A stretch of 46,231 nt of DNA from Bacteroidales bacterium UBA1219. Lineage in GTDB: Bacteria; Bacteroidota; Bacteroidia; Bacteroidales; P3. Under the pieces are notes generated by a model, which saw only the letters and a list, made by a program, of their open reading frames with translations, was not told the DNA's origin and did not search any database. The stretch lies in contig DBXF01000048.1 in assembly GCA_002309295.1 (NCBI GenBank), forward strand, positions 1 to 46,231, written 5' to 3'. Made by a program: the position numbers and the translations under genes. Positions 27,569 through 35,511 of the stretch are shown piece after piece (the stretch's first letter is position 1; each line of letters begins with the position of its first letter).

Positions 27569-27579
27569 GTCGTTGTCGT

Positions 27580-28431
27580 TTATTTTTTGTAGATTTCTAT
27601 TTCTTTGTCAGCTTCAGCCTTTTGCATAAGGTTGGTGCGCATTTTGTTCACAATTTCAACCTTGCGCTGGTTGAGGATTATGTTTTTGATGTTTTGGTAT
27701 TCGAAGTCGATGGGGGAGATGTCGTCTGTGACTTTGGAGTCGATAATTTTTGCGATGTATGCCGTCTCGTTGTCCGTAAAGAACACGTTTTTGATGTTTT
27801 TCAGATAGAACTCCTCGTTATAAGTCTTGACAGGTATTATGGATTGGAAATCGAAGAAAGTCATCCAAAGGTTTTTGTCGTAGTTGTACGCCGATGCTTG
27901 GTTTGAAGCGAGGTGTTCGAGTTCCACGATTTTTTTGTCCGACAGGTCGTTGCCAGAGAGGATACTGCGGATTTTTTGGATGTTTTTCGATTTTGCGGGC
28001 ATTACAACATAAACGGCACGCAGTATGTTGTTTTTGAGGGTGAAAGTCTCTTTGTGGGAGTTGTAGTAGTTCAGTATTGCGGAGTCGGCCACGTTGGTGT
28101 CGAGTTGCTGCTCCACAATCAGTCGTTCGTAGTTGTAGGAGATAAGGGAGTTTTTGTAATTCTGGAGCTCTTTTTCGAAGTTGTCGTCGATGTTGTTCTC
28201 AGCTTTTTCGAGCACCACCATTTCCTGAATCCATTGCTGAATGTAGTTGGACACCAAAGCTGCGCTGTCGTCGGGGGAGGTCCCGGCAGGCACAAGGTCT
28301 GCGATGTCGTCTTCGTACAGGTATTTGTCGAAGACGCGGGCTATGGCGTGGTCTTTTTTGCCGCCGCCGCAGCTCGCCGCCGCCAATGCGATGATGGATA
28401 TCAGAATTGTTGTGAGTGCCTGTTTTACCAT
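27580..28431 (-). CDS. Lipoprotein, SurA-N/PPIase-like without clear rotamase domain
   Basis: Lipoprotein of 283 residues with a lipobox ALAAASC (Cys at about 21). The region after it (AIARVFDKYLYEDDIADLVP) resembles the start of SurA/PrsA chaperone domains. A helical region follows with LNYYNSHKETFTLK, as seen before the parvulin domain in SurA proteins. A canonical rotamase domain with its GG.LG and FG.HI motifs is not visible, so it may be a chaperone without isomerase activity. It overlaps the upstream 690-residue parvulin gene by 7 bases and lies 11 bases from the SurA-like gene downstream. Confidence 0.8.
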   Translation of the reverse strand: MVKQALTTILISIIALAAASCGGGKKDHAIARVFDKYLYEDDIADLVPAGTSPDDSAALVSNYIQQWIQEMVVLEKAENNIDDNFEKELQNYKNSLISYNYERLIVEQQLDTNVADSAILNYYNSHKETFTLKNNILRAVYVVMPAKSKNIQKIRSILSGNDLSDKKIVELEHLASNQASAYNYDKNLWMTFFDFQSIIPVKTYNEEFYLKNIKNVFFTDNETAYIAKIIDSKVTDDISPIDFEYQNIKNIILNQRKVEIVNKMRTNLMQKAEADKEIEIYKK

Positions 28432-30497
28432 GTTATGCTGTCGATAACGTCCTGATGTATGACGAGGTTGTATTTTTTGCGGAGATTTTCGATAAGTTGT
28501 TGTTCCAGATAGTTTTGGTAGTTGTTTATGTAATATCCGCGTGCTGCGCTCAACGATTTCAGTTCGGGGTCAAGCAACTCGGTAACGCATACCACTTTGT
28601 AGCCTTTAACAGAGGGGTTTATGTAAATGCCCACATTCCATTGGTCGCCTTTTGGTGCGGAGATGTCGCTTTTCTCTATTTTCCGTGCTACCATGCCAAC
28701 GTTTTTATCGGGGGCTTTGCGGTTGTAATTTTTGAGAAGTTCGTCGCGCAGCTGTTTCGGAGTTCCTTTTTCCTTGAGCATTATTTTTTGGGCTATCTTT
28801 TTGGCTTTGGAAGGCTTGATACAAGCGGAGTCGGGGATTAACGCCAGAGTTACGTCGGCACGTTCTTCCCAGAAATAGATGGCGTGTTCGGGGTTGTCGA
28901 GGGAGTATTGCTTGCGGGAGGTTTCGTAAAACGCTTTAAGTCCGGCGGTGTCGGTGGTTGCTTTAGTCCATATAAGGTCGTCGTTGTAGGCGAAAATCAC
29001 CAGTCCGTCGCGGAACTCCTGCATCTGGTTGCGGAATTCCTTATTGTTGAGTTCGAGCAGGCTGTCGGCATGTTCGAGGATTTTGCGGTCGACGAAAACT
29101 TTGTAGCGTTTGTTGGCGTACACCGACAGGTCGTAGGGTATCATCTCGAAAAATTGTGTTTTTGCGATGAACAAAGCAAAATCGTGTGCGGTGTATTTTC
29201 TGCCGTTGATTTCGCAAAGAGCGTCGGTTTTGTCGGCATCGCCGTTGTATTTCCATTTTGCTTTAAATACGGTGTCGTTAAGTAAAGATATTACTGAGTT
29301 GAGCAGGGAAGGTTTTTTCTGTGTGTAGTCGGTGAATTTATAGTCTTTCTTGCATTTTTCGATAAATTTGTTCTGAGGGATGTTGTTGTACTGGTTGGCA
29401 GTGAGTTTGCTACGATACATGGCTTGCATCTCTTCGAAAGCGGGAATCTGTTCGGTCTCCACTTTTTTTACGATGTGCCAGCCGTATGGCGATTTGAAAG
29501 GTTTAGTGTATTCGCCTTCTTTGATGAACTGCATTTCGTGCAGGTATTCGGGAGTTACCTGGTTAATTGTCAGGTTTTGCATAAGGCCGGGCTCTTTTTG
29601 GTCCCTTACAAGGAACGAAGCATAGTTGCGTACCACCGAGCCGAAGCTTTCGCCGTTTTGGATTTTTTTGTAGGCATCATTTATTTTATTTTCAGCCAAA
29701 TTGGGATTCTCAGGGTCTTCGCGGATCCATATATGTTGCAGTGATATTTTGCCGTAGGCTTTCACCTTGTCGGTAAGTTTTATCACGTGGTATCCGAACG
29801 AGGTGCGTACGGGCTTGGATATTTCGCCCACTTTCATGTTGTAGCATGCGTTTTCGAATTCGGGAACCATCTGGAACACGGTGAAAAAGCCTATGTCGCC
29901 ACGGTTGCCGTCGTATTTCTGTCCGTTGTTGCCCACAAACGAGCGTGCCGACTCGTCGTCGGAGAGCTCCTCGGCAAGTTTAGCGAAATCCTCACCGGCT
30001 TTGACTCTGTTGTAAATGTCCATGGCTTTATTGTAGGCCTTGAGGGTGTCTTTCGGAGTGGCGTTGTTTTCCAGTTTCACCATAATGTGCGAAGCGCGAA
30101 CGGCGTATTGGTTGCGTTCATAGGTCTGTCGCAGCAGGTTTTCGAGTTCCACCGAGTCGATGAGGTAGGGCAAGGCCATTTCGTTGCGGTAGGTGCGGTA
30201 CTCATTGCGTAGTGAGGTGGCGGTGTCGTATTTCTTGGCGTAGGCGTCGTACAGACGGAGACGGAAGTTGGCGTAGAGGTCCACGTATTCCTCCAGAGCC
30301 TTGCGTTTTTCGTAGGTGCAGGCGGTTGGGGCAGCTTCGGGGTTTATGTTGTTGGCCTGTTTGAAACTCTTTACAAATTCCGATTTGGTGACTTTCTGTC
30401 CCGCAAATTCCATCACAACGGGGTCGTTAGACTGGGCTTTGGCGGTGCCGAAGGCGGCAAAAGCTATCGCCAATCCGATAAAAAGTTGTTTTTTCAT
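28425..30497 (-). CDS. Periplasmic parvulin-type peptidyl-prolyl isomerase (two rotamase domains)
   Basis: Folding factor of 690 residues and first gene of the six-gene operon. MKKQLFIGLAIAFAAFGTAK starts at 30497 and is a good signal peptide; an upstream in-frame ATG (30554) would add 19 polar residues before it and is rejected. Rotamase 1 (about 115-230) has RASHIMVKLE, NRGDIGFFTVFQMVPEFENA and SFGYHVIKLTDK. Rotamase 2 (about 232-340) has LQHIWIRED and SPYGWHIVKKVE. The C-terminal half (350-690) is unrecognised. It is similar in layout to other Bacteroidota periplasmic PPIases and probably acts on outer membrane and secreted proteins. Confidence 0.9.
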   Translation of the reverse strand: MKKQLFIGLAIAFAAFGTAKAQSNDPVVMEFAGQKVTKSEFVKSFKQANNINPEAAPTACTYEKRKALEEYVDLYANFRLRLYDAYAKKYDTATSLRNEYRTYRNEMALPYLIDSVELENLLRQTYERNQYAVRASHIMVKLENNATPKDTLKAYNKAMDIYNRVKAGEDFAKLAEELSDDESARSFVGNNGQKYDGNRGDIGFFTVFQMVPEFENACYNMKVGEISKPVRTSFGYHVIKLTDKVKAYGKISLQHIWIREDPENPNLAENKINDAYKKIQNGESFGSVVRNYASFLVRDQKEPGLMQNLTINQVTPEYLHEMQFIKEGEYTKPFKSPYGWHIVKKVETEQIPAFEEMQAMYRSKLTANQYNNIPQNKFIEKCKKDYKFTDYTQKKPSLLNSVISLLNDTVFKAKWKYNGDADKTDALCEINGRKYTAHDFALFIAKTQFFEMIPYDLSVYANKRYKVFVDRKILEHADSLLELNNKEFRNQMQEFRDGLVIFAYNDDLIWTKATTDTAGLKAFYETSRKQYSLDNPEHAIYFWEERADVTLALIPDSACIKPSKAKKIAQKIMLKEKGTPKQLRDELLKNYNRKAPDKNVGMVARKIEKSDISAPKGDQWNVGIYINPSVKGYKVVCVTELLDPELKSLSAARGYYINNYQNYLEQQLIENLRKKYNLVIHQDVIDSITW

Positions 30498-30680
30498 TGT
30501 GTTTTTGTTATAAAATAGTGTCGTTTCTGTATTAAAAATTAAATTACCGTACACATCACCACCCGCACCGACTTGCAGGTATTTGGCTGAAAGTCAATGC
30601 GTGACGATTGTGTCGGACGACTTCCTCGCACGTCGCGGAACAGCCAAAAGCCGTGCGGCGACACGTTTGGAAATTGTCTG

Positions 30681-30688
30681 CAAATATA
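30681..30688 (-). promoter_or_regulatory. -7 box of the parvulin-moxR-panB operon
   Basis: The minus strand reads TATATTTGCAG, matching TAnnTTTG. The predicted start near 30675 leaves a long leader. Confidence 0.6.
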
Positions 30689-30935
30689 CGAAAAATATTC
30701 CGATTTATTGTTTCTTTTTTCTTTCGGACGTTTTTTTTGTGTTTCTTCGACACATGGAAATTACTTCGCGAAAAAAACTAAAAATAATGCAATTTGCTAT
30801 GAAAAATCGGTATTAAGACCCTTGAAATGAAGTCTTTTTTTTTTGTGTGTGTGTAAATTGCTGAAAAACAATAAATTCAGTTTGAGTGGCTGCTATGCGG
30901 ACACTCTTTAATATCATAAATTGCAATAAAAATAG

Positions 30936-30943
30936 TAAATTTG
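30936..30943 (+). promoter_or_regulatory. -7 box of the 31046 lipoprotein gene
   Basis: TAAATTTGCAGG matches TAnnTTTG, about 100 bases before the chosen start. Confidence 0.6.
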
Positions 30944-31045
30944 CAGGACCGTTTTGTCTGGTTTTGTTCAATGGACTCCGACAAAATAATGATAAAATGG
31001 TTTTAGAAATGAAAAGATATGGATTCGGAAGTCCCTAAAAACATC

Positions 31046-31771
31046 ATGAGAAAGACTTTGTTTGTATTGTTATTAGTGGTTTCGGCATTCGTACTCGCAT
31101 CCTGCGAGAAAGACAAAGGCGTTGATATTACTATACCGCCTTCAGAAGAAGAGGAAACATTGCCGGAAGGATTGTATGGCGATTTGTTGGCGATATGGAA
31201 CTTGCATGACAATGCAGGTTGGGAAAACGCTATGGATCAGTTTGTCGACGCCAACCATCTATCGCTTGTAAATGATTCCGTAAGTGGAAGATATGATATT
31301 CTCACATACGGTTATGTCTCCTTTAGGTCTATTTGTATGTTACGCACATATTCCTACAGTGATACACTTTGCCATTTGATGTATTGGATTTTTTCTCCAA
31401 ATTTAGGATGGCTTCAAGAAATGACGGTGCGTTATGAACAGGATATTTACAACCGTCATTCTCAAGACTATTTTTGTACGTTTAAATGGTATAATGAAGA
31501 GAACGGTATCGTGAACGGCGGTGATTGTCCGGATCATGAGACTTTTGTTAGCTTGGCTAACGAACATGCCGGCGACAAGTGGTATTACGTCTTATCGTGT
31601 GCAAGGCACAAAACATTTTATCCCTTTGCCGACCAAGATATGCTGCGTCTCCACGTGGGTGGCACACAGTATTATTTGCAAAATTTCTTGGGTGTTCAAA
31701 ACCGTACCGATATCACTCACCATTTGGATTTTGAATTTGAAACTAACAGAGACCCCTATTTGTGGCAATGA
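31046..31771 (+). CDS. Hypothetical lipoprotein
   Basis: Lipoprotein of 241 residues, no recognised family. MRKTLFVLLLVVSAFVLASC is a clean lipoprotein signal with Cys at residue 20, so the ATG at 31046 is preferred over the in-frame ATG at 31019. A short acidic stretch (PPSEEEETLP) follows. The rest is aromatic-rich, has several Cys residues and no repeats. It is not part of an obvious operon: it has its own promoter box and is followed by a hairpin at 31864. Low G+C and less biased codon use than the flanking core genes may suggest a recent arrival. Confidence 0.75.
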   Translation: MRKTLFVLLLVVSAFVLASCEKDKGVDITIPPSEEEETLPEGLYGDLLAIWNLHDNAGWENAMDQFVDANHLSLVNDSVSGRYDILTYGYVSFRSICMLRTYSYSDTLCHLMYWIFSPNLGWLQEMTVRYEQDIYNRHSQDYFCTFKWYNEENGIVNGGDCPDHETFVSLANEHAGDKWYYVLSCARHKTFYPFADQDMLRLHVGGTQYYLQNFLGVQNRTDITHHLDFEFETNRDPYLWQ

Positions 31772-31863
31772 AAAATGCTTTGAAACAAAAGTTGAAATCA
31801 TTTGTCAAAATTCATATTTCAAATACTAAAACTCGGCAAACTTCGTTATAATAACTCAAAAGC

Positions 31864-31891
31864 TATATCAAGGTTGCAAAACCTTGATATA
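31864..31891 (+). terminator. 12-bp perfect hairpin with GCAA loop
   Basis: TATATCAAGGTT (31864-31875) and AACCTTGATATA (31880-31891) are perfect reverse complements around GCAA, a GNRA-type loop. No T-run follows, so terminator function after the lipoprotein gene is plausible but unproven. Confidence 0.6.
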
Positions 31892-31956
31892 TAGGATATT
31901 GCTTTAAAATTTGACACAAACTCCATATAAAATGGAAATATTTGCAAAAAAAATTG

Positions 31957-31964
31957 TAACTTTG
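31957..31964 (+). promoter_or_regulatory. bamD -7 promoter box, near-leaderless
   Basis: TAACTTTGCAGG matches TAnnTTTG and its last base is only 6 bases before the ATG at 31971. The transcript would begin at or almost at the start codon. Confidence 0.6.
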
Positions 31965-31970
31965 CAGGTT

Positions 31971-32774
31971 ATGAACAAAAGTAGCTTATATACGGTTATA
32001 TTATTGGCAATAAGCTTGTTGGCTGGTTGCAACAAGTACGATAAAGTACTTAAAGGCAACGATTTTGACGCCAAATACAAGGTTGCCATGGAAAGTTACG
32101 AGAAAGGTGACTACGACCGTGCTGTGCAGTTTTTCGAAAATCTGACTATGTACTACCGCGGCCGCGACAAAGCCGAGAATGTGTCGTGGTACTACGCCCA
32201 GTCGTTGTTCAAAATCAAGGACTACACTTCGGCCGGATACCAGTTCAAGAGTTTTGTGAAACTGTTCCCCTACAGCAGTCATGCCGAGGAGGCCTTGTTC
32301 CGTTCGGCCTACTGCAAGTATATCGAATCGCCGTCCTACTCGCTCGATCAGACTTTGACCAAGGAGGCCATAGCCGATTTCGAGACATATCTTGAAAAAT
32401 ATCCTTCGAGCACCCACACCCCCGAAATAAACGGCTACCTCGACGAGATGCGCGGAAAGCTGATGAAGAAGGAATACGAGATTGCCTACGGATATTACAA
32501 AATCGAAGCCTATCACGCCGCATATGTGTCGTTCGGCAATTTTATCAACAACTACCCCGAATCGATTAAAAAAGAGGAAGCCATGTATTACATGATAAAG
32601 GCGGGTTACGAGCTGGCAATCAACAGCCAAGAGTCGAAAGTGGAGGAACGCATCAAGCAGGTGGTGGCCGATTTCGAACGCTTCGGGGCGCTGGTGTCCA
32701 ACCCCAAATACAAGTCCGAGCTTCAGGATATCTACAACAAAAGCAGAAACATTTTAGCCAAATATTCGAAATAA
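31971..32774 (+). CDS. bamD: Outer membrane assembly lipoprotein BamD
   Basis: BamD (267 residues), the lipoprotein partner of BamA that helps insert beta-barrels in the outer membrane. MNKSSLYTVILLAISLLAGC gives a lipobox with Cys at residue 20; an upstream in-frame ATG at 31911 would lie before the promoter and hide the signal. TPR-like repeats cover the rest: YKVAMESYEKGDYDRAVQFF, SWYYAQSLFKIKDYTSAGYQ, FRSAYCKYIESPSYSLDQ and FETYLEKYPSS. It is followed 13 bases later by the omega-like subunit gene, a pairing conserved in Bacteroidota. It is divergent from the SurA-like operon that feeds the same pathway. Confidence 0.95.
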   Translation: MNKSSLYTVILLAISLLAGCNKYDKVLKGNDFDAKYKVAMESYEKGDYDRAVQFFENLTMYYRGRDKAENVSWYYAQSLFKIKDYTSAGYQFKSFVKLFPYSSHAEEALFRSAYCKYIESPSYSLDQTLTKEAIADFETYLEKYPSSTHTPEINGYLDEMRGKLMKKEYEIAYGYYKIEAYHAAYVSFGNFINNYPESIKKEEAMYYMIKAGYELAINSQESKVEERIKQVVADFERFGALVSNPKYKSELQDIYNKSRNILAKYSK

Positions 32775-32787
32775 AAATATTATTACA

Positions 32788-33198
32788 ATGGATATAAAAA
32801 AATACAAGACAACAAGTACGACCATCACACGCGATGTGCGCGAGTTCGACGACAAAACCGGCAACATCTACGAAACCGTGGCTATGCTGGCTAAGCGTTC
32901 CGACCAGATTTCGTCGGAGATGAAACGTGAGTTGAACAAAAAAATTGAGGAGTTTGTATCGTCCACCGACTCTGTTGACGAAATTTTCGAGAACCGCGAG
33001 CAGATAGAGGTGGTGCGCTACTACGAGCAGCTGCCCAAGCCCACTCTCATCGCCATTCAGGAATACCTTAACGGAGAGCTTTACTATCGCAATCCCGACA
33101 AGGAACGTATGGTTAATATGAGCGAGAAAATCGATGATATGATTGAGGAGGCCGAACAGCAAGAGGCTGTGGTCGAAGAGGCAAAAGCCGAGAAATAG
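32788..33198 (+). CDS. rpoZ: RNA polymerase omega/Rpb6-like subunit
   Basis: Small protein of 136 residues matching the Bacteroidota-type omega (Rpb6-domain) subunit. Evidence: the N-terminal TSTTITRDVREFDDKTGNIY segment, then ETVAMLAKRSDQISSEMKRE, the omega/Rpb6 helix region that clamps the beta' C-terminus, and a variable acidic tail (EEAEQQEAVVEEAKAEK). Omega stabilises assembly of the polymerase core. Co-transcribed with bamD, from which it is 13 bases away, and ending in a strong bidirectional terminator. Confidence 0.87.
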   Translation: MDIKKYKTTSTTITRDVREFDDKTGNIYETVAMLAKRSDQISSEMKRELNKKIEEFVSSTDSVDEIFENREQIEVVRYYEQLPKPTLIAIQEYLNGELYYRNPDKERMVNMSEKIDDMIEEAEQQEAVVEEAKAEK

Positions 33199-33220
33199 TT
33201 CGTACGAGTAATCAAAAAAC

Positions 33221-33261
33221 AAAATCAGGGATATGTCCGCACGGGCGTATCCCTGATTTTT
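33221..33261. terminator. Bidirectional terminator between rpoZ and the RyR-domain gene
   Basis: AAAATCAGGGATA (33221-33233) pairs with TATCCCTGATTTTT (33248-33261). Reading either way a T-rich stretch follows, so it can serve both convergent genes. Confidence 0.9.
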
Positions 33262-33276
33262 ATTGTCTCTGATGAT

Positions 33277-35499
33277 TTACATTGTTATCAAGCCGGCTGC
33301 CATGCGCAGACAGATGTCCACCACGGTGTAGTCGTAGGGTATTGTTTCGCTGAGCGACGACACTGTCTGCATCTTTTCTATGCTCACCATGCAGGAGTGC
33401 TTTTTCTTGATGGTGTCTTTAAGGTTGGGATCGCCGTCGTGGATATCGTCGTAGTAGGGGGTGTAGCCCATTATCTCCATCATGGCGCACCAGCGCATGT
33501 GCTCGGTTTTGGCGAGGTTGAAGAGTATCTGCCGTTGTTCGTCGGTGCCTTGGTAGGTGCAGTATTTGCGCACCACTTTGTTATGCTCTTCGGGAGTGTT
33601 GCATTGTTCCAGTTCCTCGGCATAATGCGTCATGTCGGGACGAGTGGCCACGCATTGCAGCAGTGCGTCGAAACGTTCCTTGTCGGAGGTGTTGTTGACT
33701 CCGGCGAGCAGCGCCTTGGTGCGGGCGTGCCAATAGTTGGACATGTCCTGGTTGAGCGAATAGGCCAGTTCCTGATGCTGGGCGTAGGTGCGGCTCAGAC
33801 GTATATAGCGTTCCATCCAGTTTTCGCGTCCGGTCATCTTGGCAAAGACGTTGTAGAAAGCCACGGAGTCCATCACGGCTTGCTGTTCCACCACGCTCTT
33901 GTAGGTGAAAAGGTCCCTTTTGCAGCCGAACACCACCACGTTCTCGCCCCATTCGGGGTTGGTGTTGTTGTAGTAGGCCGCCATGTCGCAAAGTTCGTGG
34001 TAGTATTTGATGTCGTACGAACGGATGAAAATCTTGAAAAGATGCGGGTCGGTGGTGCGGTTGCGGTGGGCTAGGTGCAGTATGTCGGTGGCCATGCCGA
34101 GGTTTGTCATATCGTCGCCAGTGTTCACAAACACGAAATTGAGGTCGTTCAGCACATTTCGCTCCCAAGTGTGGAACTCCTTGGAGTTTTTCGAGAATGA
34201 GATGAATTCCACCTCGGGGTTGTTGGCGAAGGCGGGATGCGCAAGGAAGAAACGGTTTTTGGTGCCCTCGGCATTGGCACAAAGTACGTAACATTTCAAG
34301 GGGTTCTTCTTTCCGTCGGCGCCGACAAAGCTTCCGAACTCGTAAACGAATTTCAGTGCCTCCTCGCCCGACTCGTCGAAACCAACTATCAGTGCCGTGA
34401 AGGGCTTGCGTGCCGTGGCTGTTGTGGTGTCGGGATTTACATAGTTTACGGGGTGGTGTATGGGGTTGTTTTTCAGCTCCACTATCGACAGACGTGCGGA
34501 GTCTACGATACTGAGGCTTACGTTGTTTTTGCCGAGACTGCGCATATACAGCGAGCCGTAGCTGTAAACCACGCAAAGGTCGTTGTAGAACGAGTGGCAG
34601 TACACCTCGACTTTCTTTTTCAGCATTGGGCTGTCTTTCGGTTCCGTGGTGGAGATGAGGGCGGATGCGTTTTTGCGGTTCATCTCCTGGTCGCTCGACA
34701 GGAAAAATATCTTTATGTCTTTAATGGCGTCCTTGGCGAGACATTTGTAAAGGAACGAGAGTCCGGCGTAACGGAATATGTCTTTGAGCGACTGTTCGTT
34801 CTCGCGTTTGAGTATGCTCACTTTGCTAGAAAGCAACAAGGCCCGGAGGTTGGCAATCCGCTCCATGCGTTCGTTTTTCACCAGCGAGCCGCTGAATAGG
34901 TGCGTGAAATGTATCGACGAATCGGAGCTTTTGCCGTCATTGGGAGTCTCGATGAAAAGAATCCTGTAGTTTTCGTCCTGTTGTGTGCGGATGATATCTT
35001 CGGCAAGCATGAAAGAGCTGGTGCTCTCGCCCCAGAATATGAAAAGACGCGGGGTGCGCAGCTTGCGGAGCACAGTTTTGGAGTGCCATATGTAGGCTAT
35101 CAACGGTATTATCAAAATGGCACTGAGGAGCACTGCCAGAAAATGCACCAGTGCGAACAAAAACATATACAAAGCGTTTTCGTGCATGCTGTGGCGTACC
35201 TCGATAAGGTCGGAGTGCGACACGAACATCTCCAGCGACGACAGCGACGAACGGAAGAAAAGCGTAAGGATGTTACCCTTGGAGCCTTCGTCCCAAAAGC
35301 CTATCATATAGAGAATTATGCCTGACAAGAAAATGCCTGCGGCGATAAATTTCACCTTTTCGCTTACAAAATGGTTCAGTTTGGTTTTGTTGACCAGATT
35401 GAGGATTATCACCGACACTATCAAGGCTATCATCGACACCATCACACGGTATCCGGTGGTGTCCATCGGCAAGTATTCCGAGATGTTTAGAAAAAGCAT
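33277..35499 (-). CDS. Membrane protein with Rossmann-like domains and C-terminal RyR-like domain
   Basis: Protein of 740 residues. Three predicted membrane helices near the N-terminus (about 18-39, 50-68 and 110-138) are followed by a large cytoplasmic part. A first nucleotide-binding-like segment is LFIFWGESTSSFMLAEDI (about 150), and a second is FTALIVGFDESGEEALKFVY (about 366), followed by VFVNTGDDMTNLGMATDI. These resemble TrkA-N/RCK-like folds of potassium-channel regulators. The last 75 residues (about 660-735) read NLAKTEHMRWCAMMEIMGYT, then KKKHSCMVSIEKM, which fits the RyR domain (EH.RW....GW...HP.L....L) named after ryanodine receptors. The gene starts 12 bases after the MFS sugar permease and is probably co-transcribed. 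A ligand-gated channel or regulator is possible; no function is established. Confidence 0.8.
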   Translation of the reverse strand: MLFLNISEYLPMDTTGYRVMVSMIALIVSVIILNLVNKTKLNHFVSEKVKFIAAGIFLSGIILYMIGFWDEGSKGNILTLFFRSSLSSLEMFVSHSDLIEVRHSMHENALYMFLFALVHFLAVLLSAILIIPLIAYIWHSKTVLRKLRTPRLFIFWGESTSSFMLAEDIIRTQQDENYRILFIETPNDGKSSDSSIHFTHLFSGSLVKNERMERIANLRALLLSSKVSILKRENEQSLKDIFRYAGLSFLYKCLAKDAIKDIKIFFLSSDQEMNRKNASALISTTEPKDSPMLKKKVEVYCHSFYNDLCVVYSYGSLYMRSLGKNNVSLSIVDSARLSIVELKNNPIHHPVNYVNPDTTTATARKPFTALIVGFDESGEEALKFVYEFGSFVGADGKKNPLKCYVLCANAEGTKNRFFLAHPAFANNPEVEFISFSKNSKEFHTWERNVLNDLNFVFVNTGDDMTNLGMATDILHLAHRNRTTDPHLFKIFIRSYDIKYYHELCDMAAYYNNTNPEWGENVVVFGCKRDLFTYKSVVEQQAVMDSVAFYNVFAKMTGRENWMERYIRLSRTYAQHQELAYSLNQDMSNYWHARTKALLAGVNNTSDKERFDALLQCVATRPDMTHYAEELEQCNTPEEHNKVVRKYCTYQGTDEQRQILFNLAKTEHMRWCAMMEIMGYTPYYDDIHDGDPNLKDTIKKKHSCMVSIEKMQTVSSLSETIPYDYTVVDICLRMAAGLITM

Positions 35500-35511
35500 A
35501 TTGTGTAGTTT

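Larger units (their letters stand above)
30498..31045. other. Divergent intergenic region (548 bases)
   Basis: No gene. It holds a minus-strand TATATTTG box (30688-30681) giving the parvulin operon a leader of about 180 bases, and a plus-strand TAAATTTG box (30936-30943) for the lipoprotein gene. The leader has nested complementary segments: GTGTCG 30610-30615 with CGACAC 30659-30664, and GCACG 30628-30632 with CGTGC 30652-30656. The rest is AT-rich without visible structure. Confidence 0.6.

Noticed and set aside
30498..30554. Upstream start of the 690-residue parvulin
   Set aside because: It adds polar residues before an excellent signal peptide.
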